64,000 nt of DNA from Clavaria fumosa (lineage: Eukaryota; Basidiomycota; Agaricomycetes; Agaricales; Clavariaceae). Made by a program: the position numbers and the translations under genes. The DNA lies in assembly GCA_951802425.1 (NCBI GenBank), contig OX637795.1, positions 434,001 through 498,000 on the forward strand. The letters run 5' to 3'. Below, in pieces: positions 33,574-43,509 of this stretch. Below the pieces are notes generated by a model. That model had not been told where the DNA came from. It was given only the letters and a program-made list of their open reading frames with translations, and made no database searches. Position 1 is the stretch's first letter; every line of letters begins with the position of its first letter.

Positions 33574-36183
33574 TCATGGTGCTCTGGTAACAATGATAGC
33601 GGCGATCCATGCATCACAGGTTATTGGTTCCTCATGCTTCAATTTGCGGGGTTGGAGACTCGGACCCGGGAGAACCTCTTGAAAGATCGAGGACAGCTTC
33701 GGACCCAGGAGAGCCTTTTGAGCGATCGAGGACAGCGTCGGACCTGAGAGAACCTCCTGAGCGATCGAGGACAGCTTCGGACCCAGGAGAGCCTCTTGAG
33801 CGATCGAGGACAGCGTCGGACCTGGGAGAGCCTCTTGAACGATCGGGGACAGCTTCGGACCCAAGAGAGCCTCTTGAGCAATCGAGGACAGGTCCACTCG
33901 CTTGGTAGACACAAACAACTTCAGGAATACCGTGTCCGACGACTGACCCTCTGGAACATCGAACTCATAAGCGTACCCGCCGCCGGCACCATAGCCAGAA
34001 GTGACCCTCGGTGGATCTGGGACTTGTTGACCACGAAGTGGCGCCGCTGGTTCGTACCAGGACTAATGAAGTCAATCAGCTGATCGTCTCAACGATTAAT
34101 CGCGGTGCGAGGAACTCACCTCGATGCTATACGAGGAGGAATTGAAACAAAAGAGATAGGGGAATAAATCGCATTGTGTATGATTAACCATCGCGACACC
34201 ATATCTTGCATCTTTATCCATGACTAGCGTTGCCTTCAGCACTTCGTCCTCCTCGCGAAAGGGATTTCCAAATCTTGTATCGGGTGTGTGGTTAGGCCAG
34301 GTTCCAGTCAGACGATGTAATTCCATTTCCACTCTTCCCCCGAGCGGATTGCGACCGTGATACCGTCCAAGATGAGATTTGAAATGAGCAACGGCTTCGA
34401 GCATGTCAGGCAAATGTTCGAATCGGTTTTGCAAGTTGAAGCGAGCTGTTGGGTTTGCGTATTTCGAAATGAGAGGGTCCAATCTCTCGATGACGAGCTC
34501 CCCGGAGTCCAGCCAGATTACGACATGGGCCATGGAACGAGAGGTAACTCGGATGAAATTTCGTTTGGGATTTCGGGTCGCCTTGTCACGTTGGGGTTCC
34601 GTGGGAAACAAATAAGCCGCTAGTGGATCTCCGAGGCCAGGTTCGACGAAGACCTTCAAAGTGAACGCGTTACTTTTCCAATCGGACACCACTGCTCTCG
34701 CTCCAACGGGCACATGGAATGGTTTATCTCCGTCACGTGGTTTCAAGACAGAAAATATCTCGTTGACGGGGTTCGCAATGAGGACACCGAGACCTTTAGT
34801 AGATGTGGATGCAGCATTCTGGTCCAGGATTATAAATTCTGAATCAAGATTAACTCCGTGGATGCGACCGGCGTTGACCTCGAGTCTCCCGTTAGAGTGA
34901 ATGACCACGCGGAACGTTTTCGTATATTCATCCTTCACCTTCCCTCGAAAAAGGATTTTATGCTTGTTGGTTCCTTCGCAATGCGGATTCTGGTTACGGA
35001 GCACGGGCAAGAGGTCTGAGAGTTCGGAATAGGTAGTCCGATCGAGAGGGACACGTCGAAGTTGTTCAACGAGATTGAATGTGAAAATGCCATGTGGACG
35101 ACCTTCATAGACGCGTTCCAGAGCGAGTTGTCCCTGTTGGCAAGCTGCCAGGAGGACGTGCAACTCCATGGACTTGTACTGGAATCCAGCGGGGATGCAT
35201 TCTTGTGCACTGCGATTAGAGCGCGATGTCAAAATGTCGGAGTCGAGGTTCGCAGGGATTGGGCGCGTGGTGGCCACCAAGCGAGCGGTGTATGAGTCTT
35301 CATTGAAAAGTTGGCGTGTCATGCCACCAGAGTGGCAAGAATCCACAATGAAGGTCTGAACGAAAAGATGCTGATAGTCAGAGGCACCGATGGAATGGCG
35401 AAAACGGGAGACGAACTATGTTGTTTCCTTTGACACTAGATAATTCGCTAAGTAGCTTATTGATGGTACGATCGGGAATTCCGTGGATAGGCTCGCCCTT
35501 ACTATCATTCGTCCTTTCATCATAAGGACACATGGTCTCGATATGACCGTCGGCGGTAATCCACCCATCAGGAGCAGCAACGCGACTGCCATGACCAGCA
35601 TAGAAAATGACGATAGAATCATTACGCTGGATCTCGTTATTGTTTATGAGGTGGGAACGAAAACTGGAAATGATAGCGGAGCGGGTGGCGCGCTCATTGG
35701 CGAGGAGCATAATGCGCGAATCCGGGACGAGGAGCTTCTCGACGAGGAACCTTTTGATCGCCTCGGCATCATTTACGCAGCCACGGAGTTTGGGAATCCC
35801 ATCTGATTTATACTGTTAAGATATTTTATAAGATGTCAAGTTGCGGAGAGCAAGGGATATTCGTACATTATCGATACCAATTATGAGGGCGTACAAGGGA
35901 AATGTGGATCTTGAACATGCTTCCTGGAGCAGAGAAATTGCCTCGTCCAGGTCCGAACGTTGACCTGACTGTGAAAATCGTGTAAAATGCACCTTGGCGA
36001 GGTTGGTGAGGGTTCGAAACCGATCAGGATGGGGGGCAGAGCACAGCACAAGCGCTTCCTGGAAAAAAGAAATCGTCTCATCAAGGTCATCACGTTGACC
36101 TGACTGGCCAAACCGTGTAGAAAGCGCAACGGCGAGGTCACTGAGAGAATTTGACAGATCGGGATGGTGAGCAGGGAGAAACA
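33574..36183 (-). CDS. Caspase-like protease C with expanded C-terminal repeat and fused TPR exon, four exons
   Basis: Model (minus): exon 1 about 36183-35867, then 35812-35417, 35355-34120, 34062-33574. Exons 2 and 3 have exactly the lengths of gene A (396 and 1236 nt) and high identity; FYAGHGSR and TFIVDSCHSGG are intact. Exon 4 is 195 nt longer because a 39-bp unit is present six times. Exon 1 is unusual: one extra base puts A's start ATG out of frame, while the frame of ALIIGIDN runs back into two TPR units (SLSDLAVALSTRFGQSGQRD, then LTNLAKVHFTRFSQSGQRSD). No ATG is visible in this TPR frame, so the true start is unknown and the gene may be a broken or chimeric copy. Confidence 0.75.
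33661..33894 (-). repeat. In-frame minisatellite, six 39-bp units
   Basis: Six perfectly phased 39-bp units (plus strand pattern CGGACCC-GGAGAGCCTCTTG-AGCGATCGAGGACAG) encode SSIAQEALLGPKL-type 13-mers. Two alternating unit types (AGCTT and AGCGT junctions) suggest growth by a 78-bp step. Gene A has a single unit. Confidence 0.92.
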
Positions 36184-37101
36184 GGGCGAATACCCTTTGT
36201 GGCCCTTGATGTTTAGAAGCATAGATATTGCGGGAATATCACCAGACACGATGATGGCATGAGCAGGTAGCGCAAAAATAGCCGATTGTTGAACATCGAA
36301 AGCACGGATGCCTACTGCTAATTTCATCAATTCCTCCATGGCTGGCCACAAGAACGAGTCCATGTCCTTCGGCTTCTTTGGCCCAGGAACGATGCCTAAG
36401 CAGAGTATGTACTCTTTGCGGAATCGGATCTCTGGAGGGAGATTGTAATTAAAGACGATGAGAGGCCATGTCGTTGCTTGGCGGCGGCGGAATGGTGCGA
36501 AGCCATCTGTGGAGAGTCCCAAGGCAATATCCCGCAGGTCACAAAAGTAAGTGTGAGGCAACTCCTGCCCATCAACGATGATGCGCTTCCCAAGAAGATT
36601 AAGATAAATAGACCCATCAAAAATGTCGTTACTAATGTTTGGTGAATGTTGACATTTGCTACGGTACTTCATTTGCAAGGCAAGATCGGGGTTTCGGAAA
36701 AGCGCAACCAAACGAGGGGCTAGAGGGACATAAAAGAAAACCTTTCGAGGTCGTCCCTCAGTATCGCATCGTGGGGTGTCACAATAAGGGCAGCTAGTAA
36801 GAGATGCGTGCGGACCAACAAAGCAACAGCAGGAATTGGGACAGCAGTCGTATATGACAGGGTCGAGACCAGAGATCTCCTTATCAAATCGTCTTAAGGC
36901 GCTGAGTTCTGCAACTGAAGCGCGTGCGGTAAGTCGTAAGCGACTCCTGCTGCTTTCGCGCAGGAGCCCTGGGTGTATTTGACGGAGAAAACGGAGAATA
37001 CAGTACGTAAATACAAGGGAGAGGTGGGCGGGTAGATGCAAGTAATCGCTACAGCCTGGAATGAGTGAGCAGAGACAATTTGATCCGGCACACCGGTGCA
37101 T
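36181..37101 (-). pseudogene. Tnp2-type (CACTA-like) transposase fragment
   Basis: Minus-strand frame with a Cys-rich segment (YDCCPNSCCCFVGPHASL, SCPYCDTPRCD), then KVFFYVPLAPRLVALFRNPD, a first catalytic-type Asp in LGLSTDGFAPF, LGIVPGPKKPKDMDSFLWP and SGDIPAISMLLNIKGHKGYSP. This order fits the pfam02992 Tnp2 family of basidiomycete transposons. Similarity stops abruptly at about 36181, where TPR-coding sequence begins, so the catalytic domain is incomplete. N-terminal part before 36900 is unclear. Confidence 0.8.
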
Positions 37102-37304
37102 CAGTTCCCTTCCAAAGCCATTTCTCCGAGATCTGGGCTAGCGCTGAAGGGAACTCCCGCCTACCGAGGCACACCACACACGTTGCAGCCTAAGTACCTA
37201 GCGGGATGCGAAAAAGAAGAGCCGCTCGCTCTTCTCCTTCGCGCACTCGCACGCCCGCTAGGTGAGCGCTCGCAGAACTTCACTCTTCGCCAACGATTCA
37301 ACTA

Positions 37305-37364
37305 GAGTAAACATAAATCTCTTTATTAAACGAGGAGTAAACATAAATCTCTTTATTAAACGAG
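37305..37364. repeat. Tandem pair of 30-bp units
   Basis: Two identical copies of GAGTAAACATAAATCTCTTT + ATTAAACGAG. A related GAGTAAACATAAATCTATAT string lies beside the Ngaro element at about 42670, and CTTATTAAATGAG precedes X at about 49815. Confidence 0.9.
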
Positions 37365-37389
37365 GACGGTCCGGCGGCTATGCTTATTT

Positions 37390-38250
37390 GTAATTTTTGA
37401 CTCAGCAGCCATTTGAAACTCAGGTTCTCCCTCACTTCACTACATGGATCCCCTTCAAAGTGGGTCTGTGGGTTAGGTCCCCATGTCATTAGGGTCCATA
37501 AATTTTTCTAGGATTTTACCTGTTTTTCCAGAGGCTGGGGAACCCCATCGCATTTTTGGGGGTTTTAAACTCAGCTAAGGAGACCATTTGACTTTTCCAA
37601 ACCCCTCCACAACCCATGCATGGAAATGGATGAAATTGGATAGGTACATGGGCCCCTATCAGGAGACCCTCCCTGAATATTTTCAGGATTTTATCAGTTG
37701 AACTGCAGGGATGGGAACCAATCCGCGTCGGGCCAATTTCAAACTCCGACGTTCCAAAACGTCGCATGCATCACCCACCTCCCACTTTTAAATCCAGTAT
37801 AACTGACTCAATCTACTACATGAATTCCCATGAAACTTGGTCTGCAGGTAGGTCCATATCTAATTAGGCTCAGTTAATATTTTCAGGTTTGGATGTATTT
37901 TTGGGAGGGCAGGGGAGCCAATTCGCTTTTTGGGAGCATTTCAAACTCAGCTGTCTCACCAAAAGTGTTCCATTTGGTGCTTTGGGGATTTTTAGATCCA
38001 CACAGAGCATGAATCCATTCAAGGTCTAAGTGGCAAAGTTGTAGGCCCCTATGACATCTATCCCCTTTAAAAAAATTTCAATCAGTCCATGGATGATTGA
38101 AGTGTGAAAGTCTTATTTACTGTGTCTCTGTACATTGTAAGCCATGTACCTGCATGGCTGATTACAAAGTCCATCACCAATTTATTCCTACATGACTTTA
38201 CCAATAATACCAAGGTTCCTTAATATTTCTATGATTTTACATGGTTTACT
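37390..38250. repeat. Degenerate satellite-like repeat, units of about 165-200 bp
   Basis: At least four diverged tandem units recur with the landmarks TTTCAAACTCAG, CATGAATCC/CATGGAT, GGTCTGTGGGTTAGGTCC, TTTTCAGGATTTTA and a G-rich end before GAACCAAT. A further unit lies at 48040-48250. Non-coding; no known element recognised. Confidence 0.65.
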
Positions 38251-38419
38251 TGAGCTGTGAGGGTGAAGGTGACGGATACGTTCTGTATTTATTCGGGTCA
38301 TGTGACATGGTTCTTTGGGCCGGCAACGACGCGGCTTGCGGTTTGCCACCCCTCTTCCCCTCCTCTTCATCTCCCCACCTACCTCGCTCTCTCCACATCG
38401 GTCCCCCCTCCCCACTCAC

Positions 38420-38840
38420 TACTCCCCTCCCTCGCAAACTCTCTAATAACCCTCTGTGAGTTGTGACGAAGGTAATAGTACCATTATTCAATTATTTTTC
38501 GGTTTTTTTTTAACTTAGCCCCTTTTTCTACCAGGAGACGGCGACGGCGACGGCGATGGCGGCGGCGGCGCTACTCCCCTGCCTCCCAAAGTTTCTAATC
38601 ACCCTCTGTGGGTTGTCAGTAAGGTAAATGTACTGTTATTTTTCTTTTTTTCTTTCTTTTTTTTTCTTAGCCCCTTTGTCTTCCAGGAGACAGCAACGGC
38701 GACAGCGATGGCGGCGGCGGCGCTACTCCCCTGCCTCCCAAAGTTTCTCATCACCCTCTGTGGGTGGTCAGTAAGGTAATTGTACTTTTTTTCTTCTTTT
38801 TTTCTTTCTTTTTTTTTTAGCCCCTTTTCTTCCAGGAGAC
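38420..38840. repeat. Three tandem units of about 120-130 bp with splice-like borders
   Basis: Each unit has a T-rich tract ending in TTAGCCCC or TAGCCCC, then CCAGGAGACGGCGACGGCG, a run of GGCGG, CTCCCCTGCCTCCCAAAGTT and CACCCTCTGTGGG, then GTAAGGTAA. Polypyrimidine-AG before and GTAAGG after a GC-rich core resemble exon borders, but no reading frame with protein features emerges. Confidence 0.7.
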
Positions 38841-41180
38841 GGCGACGGCGCTGGCGGCGGCGGCGTAACGAACGACGATGGGGGTACGGCGACAGGAGAA
38901 AGGGGGGAAAGGGGGCCGATGGCGACGACGTCGACGTACAGGTACGTTCCGTCGATTTTCATTTTTTTCATTTTTTATTTTCGGACAGCGACACGACGAC
39001 GACGGCCGTCACGGCCGCCGCGCCACCTTCTCTCTCTCTCCTCTCTCTCCTCTCCCTCCTTCTCCTCCCTCTCCTCCCTCTCTCCTCCCTCTCCTCCCTC
39101 TCCTTCTCTCCGTCTCCTCGGGGTAGCACCCTTGCCATCTCCATAGGCCCCTCTCCCTTCCCCCAGGCGACGACGGCGGTGTGTCCCTTCCAACGACGGA
39201 GGCGATAGCTGTAGCGGCGGCGGGGGCACCCTCGCCCTCCCCTCCCAGGCCTAGGTGTGTCCTCCCCACCTTTCGCGACACAACGATGGCGACGGCCGCC
39301 GCCGCCACCGCGGTACCCTCGGGGGTGACAGCGACGACGGGGGGGGGAACCTCTCCCCTCTCCCTCTCTCCCTCCCTTCTCTCTCCCTTCTCCCACCTCC
39401 CCAGCGATGACAACGGCGAGAGGGGCGGCGACGGGGGCGATGACGGGACGGTGACGACGGAGGCGATAGGTGTGGCGGCGGCGGCGGGCGCACCCTCGCC
39501 CTCTCCGGCGCGATGACGATGACGACGGCGGGGGCGGCACCCTCACCCTCCCCCCCTCTCTCTCCCCTCCCTCTCTCCCTCTCTTCAGCAGCAGTGCAAC
39601 GACGACGGTGGCGGGAGGGGCAACAACAACAAGGACGCCGACGGGACCGATGGGCGGCGGCCGCGATAGACTGCCAGGTGCGCCCTCCCTCCCTCTCCCT
39701 GTTTCCTCTCTCCTCTTCGCCCTCTCTTCTCTCCCTCTCCCATTTACTTACTTTTTTGATTTTTGGACAGTGACGCGACGACGGCGACAGCGGCGGCGGC
39801 GGGCCCGCTTCCCTCTCTCTCTCCCATCTCCCTCCCCTCTCTCCTTCTCCCCCATTTCCCCATCTCCCTCTGTCCCTCTCCTCGCCGCGGGTCCATCGCC
39901 CTCTCCCTGGGCCCCTCTCCCTTTCTCCGACGATGGCAACGGCAGCGGCGGCGGCGGCGTATCGTGCGCCCTCTCTTTTCATTTTTCTCTTCAAATTTTT
40001 TTTCTTCAATTTTTTACTTTTCATTTCTGGACAGCGACGCGACGATGGCGACGGGGGCACCCATTCTCCCTCTCTTCTCTTCCGCTCTCTCTCCCTCTCT
40101 CCCTCTCCCTCTCTTCTGGCAGCGAAGGGGTCCCCAGGGTGCGTCCCCCCCTTTTTCCCCTCTTTTTTTTTCAGCCTCTTTTCCTTCCAGGAGACGACGG
40201 CCACGACAGCGGCTCTCCCTCTCCCCCTTCTCTCTCTTTCTCCCCCTCTCCCCCCTCTCTTCCCTGCCCCCAAGTGACGATGGCGACAACGACAGCAGCG
40301 GCGGCGTCAGCGGCAGTGGCGGCAACGCCACCGCTGCCCCCAGGTGCGTCCTCCCTTTGCCCTTCCCTCTTCTCCCTCTTTCCCTCCTCTCCCTCCTCTC
40401 CCTCCTCTCCTCCCTGCCATGATGACGGGAATAACGACAGGGATGGCGGCAGTGGCGGCAACGCCTCCGCTGCCCCTAGGTGCGTTCCCCCTCCCTCTCC
40501 TCTCCCTCTTCTCTCCCTCTCCCTTCTCTCTCCCTCTCCTTCCTTCCCCCCAGACACGACGGCGACGACAGGGCGACGACAGCGGCAACGGCGGCGGCGA
40601 TAACGGCGACGGAGGCGACGTCGGCCGCGACAACGGCGACGGAGGCGACGGTGACCGCGACAACGGCGACAGAGGGGACGGCGGCCGCGACAACGGCGAC
40701 GGAGGGGACGGCGGCCGCGACAACGGCGACGGAGGGGACGGCGGCCACGACAACGGCGACGGAGGTGACAGCGGCTGCGACAACGGCAACGGTGGTGACG
40801 GCGGGTGCGACAACGGCCACCGCCGCCATCGGCAGCGGCAGCAGCGGCGCGACGACGATGACGACGGCGGTGGCTGCACCCTCACCTTCCCCCCCTTCTC
40901 TCTCCCCTCCCTCTCTCCCTCTCTTCAGCGGTGGCACAACGACGATGGGGTCGACGAGGACGGCAGCCACGATAGGCTGTCAGGTGCGCCATCCCTCCCT
41001 CTCCCTGTTTCCCCTCTTTGCCCTCACTTCTCTCCCTCTCCTTCTTTGTCCTCCTTTTCCCCTTTTCTGTCCCTCTTCTCCCCTTTTCTGTCTCCTTTCC
41101 CTTCTCTGCTCTTTCCCCTCCCTTCTCCCCCTCTCCCCTTCTTTGTCTCTCTTCTCTCTTCTCTCTGTCTCCCTCTCTAT
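38841..41180. repeat. CT-rich and CGG-rich low-complexity block
   Basis: Alternating runs of CTCCCT-type polypyrimidine and GGCGAC-type triplets. Long open frames occur in several phases on both strands, but they are Pro/Ser-, Arg/Gly- or Ala/Thr-only and reflect composition. The motif TTT...GGACAG-GACGCGACGA recurs near 38985, 39765 and 40030, so the block also has long-period duplication. Confidence 0.85.
40585..40815. repeat. Minisatellite of 30-bp GC-rich units
   Basis: About seven to eight units of GGAGGGGACGGCGGCCGCGA + CAACGGCGAC with edge variants, the central three identical. Confidence 0.88.
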
Positions 41181-42692
41181 TGTATTTTAGTTTTCTACTG
41201 CATGTGTAGTTAGATATTGTCAATAAAACTCTTGAACATGCAAATCTAAGTCTGAATGAGAGATCTGATAATGGTGATGGATGGACATGAGGGTGATGAG
41301 GGTGTAGTCAGGGCAAAGGTACACATACAGATGAGTGTATACATGTGTATAGAGTGTGGTAGTGGCTGCAATGGCAGCAATGGGGTGCCAGGTGCATTGT
41401 CTCCCTTTTTTCCTTTCAATTCTATGCCTTCCCATCTCCATCTCCATCTCCCTGTCTCTGCCCTCTCCCCCTTTGCCCTTTCTGTCTTCTTTCTCTCTTC
41501 TCCTCCTTCCCTCTTTGCCCTCCCTTCTGCTCTCTGTCTCCCTCTTTGTTATGTTTTAGTTTTCTACAGCAAGTAAAATTAGATATTGTCAATAAGTTTA
41601 CAGTAAATCAATTCCTTTGTGCAAATCTAAGTCTGAACAAGATATCTGAAGTTGGTGATGGATGGACATGAAGATGGTGAGGGTATGATTAAGGAAGTTG
41701 GCACAAAGACAAATGTATTGGTGAGTGTGCATAGGATGAAATTAACTACAGTGGTGCAATGGCAAGGGGTGTGTGAGTTTGAGCAAGGGGTGGATTGGGC
41801 AAAGGGTGAGGGTGGGGGGTGCTTGAGGGGGGTGTGCACAGTGTATCTGCAAGAATATGCACAAATACTTATATATTCAGATCTCTGCAACCACTGCACT
41901 TATTTTCACCAAATTTTCACAGCATTCATCTGTATGTTAAATATACACATTGAATGGGTACCCCTTGCTGCAAGTGCACACATCAAATGCATTGTCCAAG
42001 AATGGTGAAGTACTAAAATATGTATATCTCAGCAGAGCACTGGGCCAATCTTCACTCAACTAACATTCCTCTATTTGGACAGTTGGATTTATACTTCCCC
42101 TCAGCCTGTGACCAAGATTATTGGACTGATAGCCATGTATTTCTCTTTCTTTTTAAAAGATTCAAGTGCACACATTGAGTGTGTTGTCCTGTTGTCCAAG
42201 AATGCTAAAGTACAAACATATTCAGATTTCAACAACCTGTGTAAAAATGAGGGTAATGGGTGTGAGGGATTGGGTTAAGTGGGTTAAGTGGGTTAAGTGT
42301 TATAAAGATTATGTGGGTTATAGGGGTTATAAGGGTGATGAGAGTGTGAGGGTTATATGGGTAATGAGGGTGATGAGGGTAATTAGGTGAAGTGAGTGTG
42401 ATGAGGGTGATGGGGTGATGAGGGTGATAAGACTGAGGGTGATGAGGGTTATGAGGGTTATTGGTTTTGGCAGTGATGTTCAGTATAAGACTTGGGTTTA
42501 CAAACTCAAGCACTAAAATATTCATATCTTAACAACCACTGGGCCAATCTTCACCAATTTTTTTAGGGTATCTGTACACCACTCTACTAACAATTTCTCT
42601 AGCCCCTTGCAGTGTCTGCAAGGGTTTTTGCTAGTCTCCTTATTAAATGAGAGGGACCGTGGGAAACATAGAGTAAACATAAATCTATATAT
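41181..42692. repeat. Diverged tandem duplication and GT/GA-rich repeats left of the Ngaro element
   Basis: 41180-41330 and 41548-41710 are diverged copies (TAGATATTGTCAATAA, GCAAATCTAAGTCTGAA, GGTGATGGATGGACATGA). 42240-42480 is a GGGTTAAGT / GGTGATGAG microsatellite zone. 42500-42655 (CAACCACTGGGCCAATCTTC ... TGCAAGGGTTTTTGCTAGTC) recurs at 49715-49827. No gene. Confidence 0.7.
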
Positions 42693-42785
42693 CCAATCAC
42701 CTCGCTCAGAGAGAGTTAGGTGTAAAGCGGTCACCCCGGCAACAGGAGTCGCCCGGGGGGCCCAGGTCGTGTATGGTAATGGTAA
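42693..42785 (-). repeat. Ngaro terminal repeat B2
   Basis: 93 bp, identical by eye to B1 at 43185-43277 (CCAATCACCTCGCTCAGAGA ... GGTAATGGTAA). Confidence 0.85.
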
Positions 42786-42813
42786 CGGTAGTCACAGGGT
42801 CGAGGTGGGTGGG

Positions 42814-43184
42814 TGCTTGTAACGTATCTATGCTGGTGAGCAAGAGGAGAAGCTAAGCGTCATTACTGACTACTCATAAGGGGTGATGCGTACCTGGTGA
42901 GCAAGAGGAGAAGCTGAAGGTCCTTCTCCTCTTCGCTCACCAGGGTAAAGTAGTAATAGGAGGTTGCCGAGTCAAGTTGTCTCAGCTGTGATGTTCGGCG
43001 CATGTGCCGTGCTATGCGGGTGACACCTCGCCCGGGCGCGGGCTAGCGGAGGTGTAGCGGTGCCTCGCCCGGTGGGGCATGCGGAGGCGCAGTGACGCGT
43101 GTCACTAAGTGCTGTCTGCGTTGCGCTTGCAAAAGGGTGACACCCACGAGTGATTGAACTACTGTAAACTACCTTTAAAAACGA
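42814..43184 (-). repeat. Ngaro repeat A2
   Basis: 371 bp, direct copy of 47594-47964; starts TGCTTGTAACGTATCTATGC. It contains an internal palindromic pair around GAGCAAGAGGAGAAG and CTTCTCCTCTTCGCTC. Confidence 0.88.
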
Positions 43185-43277
43185 CCAATCACCTCGCTCA
43201 GAGAGAGTTAGGTGTAAAGCGGTCACCCCGGCAACAGGAGTCGCCCGGGGGGCCCAGGTCGTGTATGGTAATGGTAA
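43185..43277 (-). repeat. Ngaro repeat B1
   Basis: 93 bp, abuts A2 without a gap; partner of 42693-42785. Confidence 0.85.
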
Positions 43278-43509
43278 AAGGCTAAAGTAAGATTGACATA
43301 TAGGGTGTGAGTCCGAGGCACTACATGGTAGGGTCCTAAGGTCCGAGCTCGAGAAAGGGGGGGGGGCATAGGGAAAGAAGGGAAGAAAGGGGGGCATAGG
43401 CAAAGAAGGAAAAGGAAAAAGGGGGGGGTGAGTCCAAGTTACATAAAGTTCGAGCTCAGGAGGAAGAAAGGGGAGGAAGGGGAAGGAGATGTTTTTTTAT
43501 TATTTTTTT

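Noticed and set aside
36396..36620. Separate 74-codon gene over the Tnp2 fragment
   Set aside because: An alternative frame of the transposase; the longer frame carries the family motifs.
38968..41213. Long ORFs on both strands (for example 340, 377 and 289 codons) in the CT/CGG-rich block
   Set aside because: They overlap each other in several frames and consist of Pro/Ser/Leu or Arg/Gly/Glu runs; their openness follows from base composition, not protein features.
42240..42330. GGGTTAAGTGGGTTAAGTGG as telomere repeats
   Set aside because: Not the TTAGGG unit usual in fungi, irregular spacing, and embedded in a wider GT/GA-rich block with genes on one side and transposons on the other.
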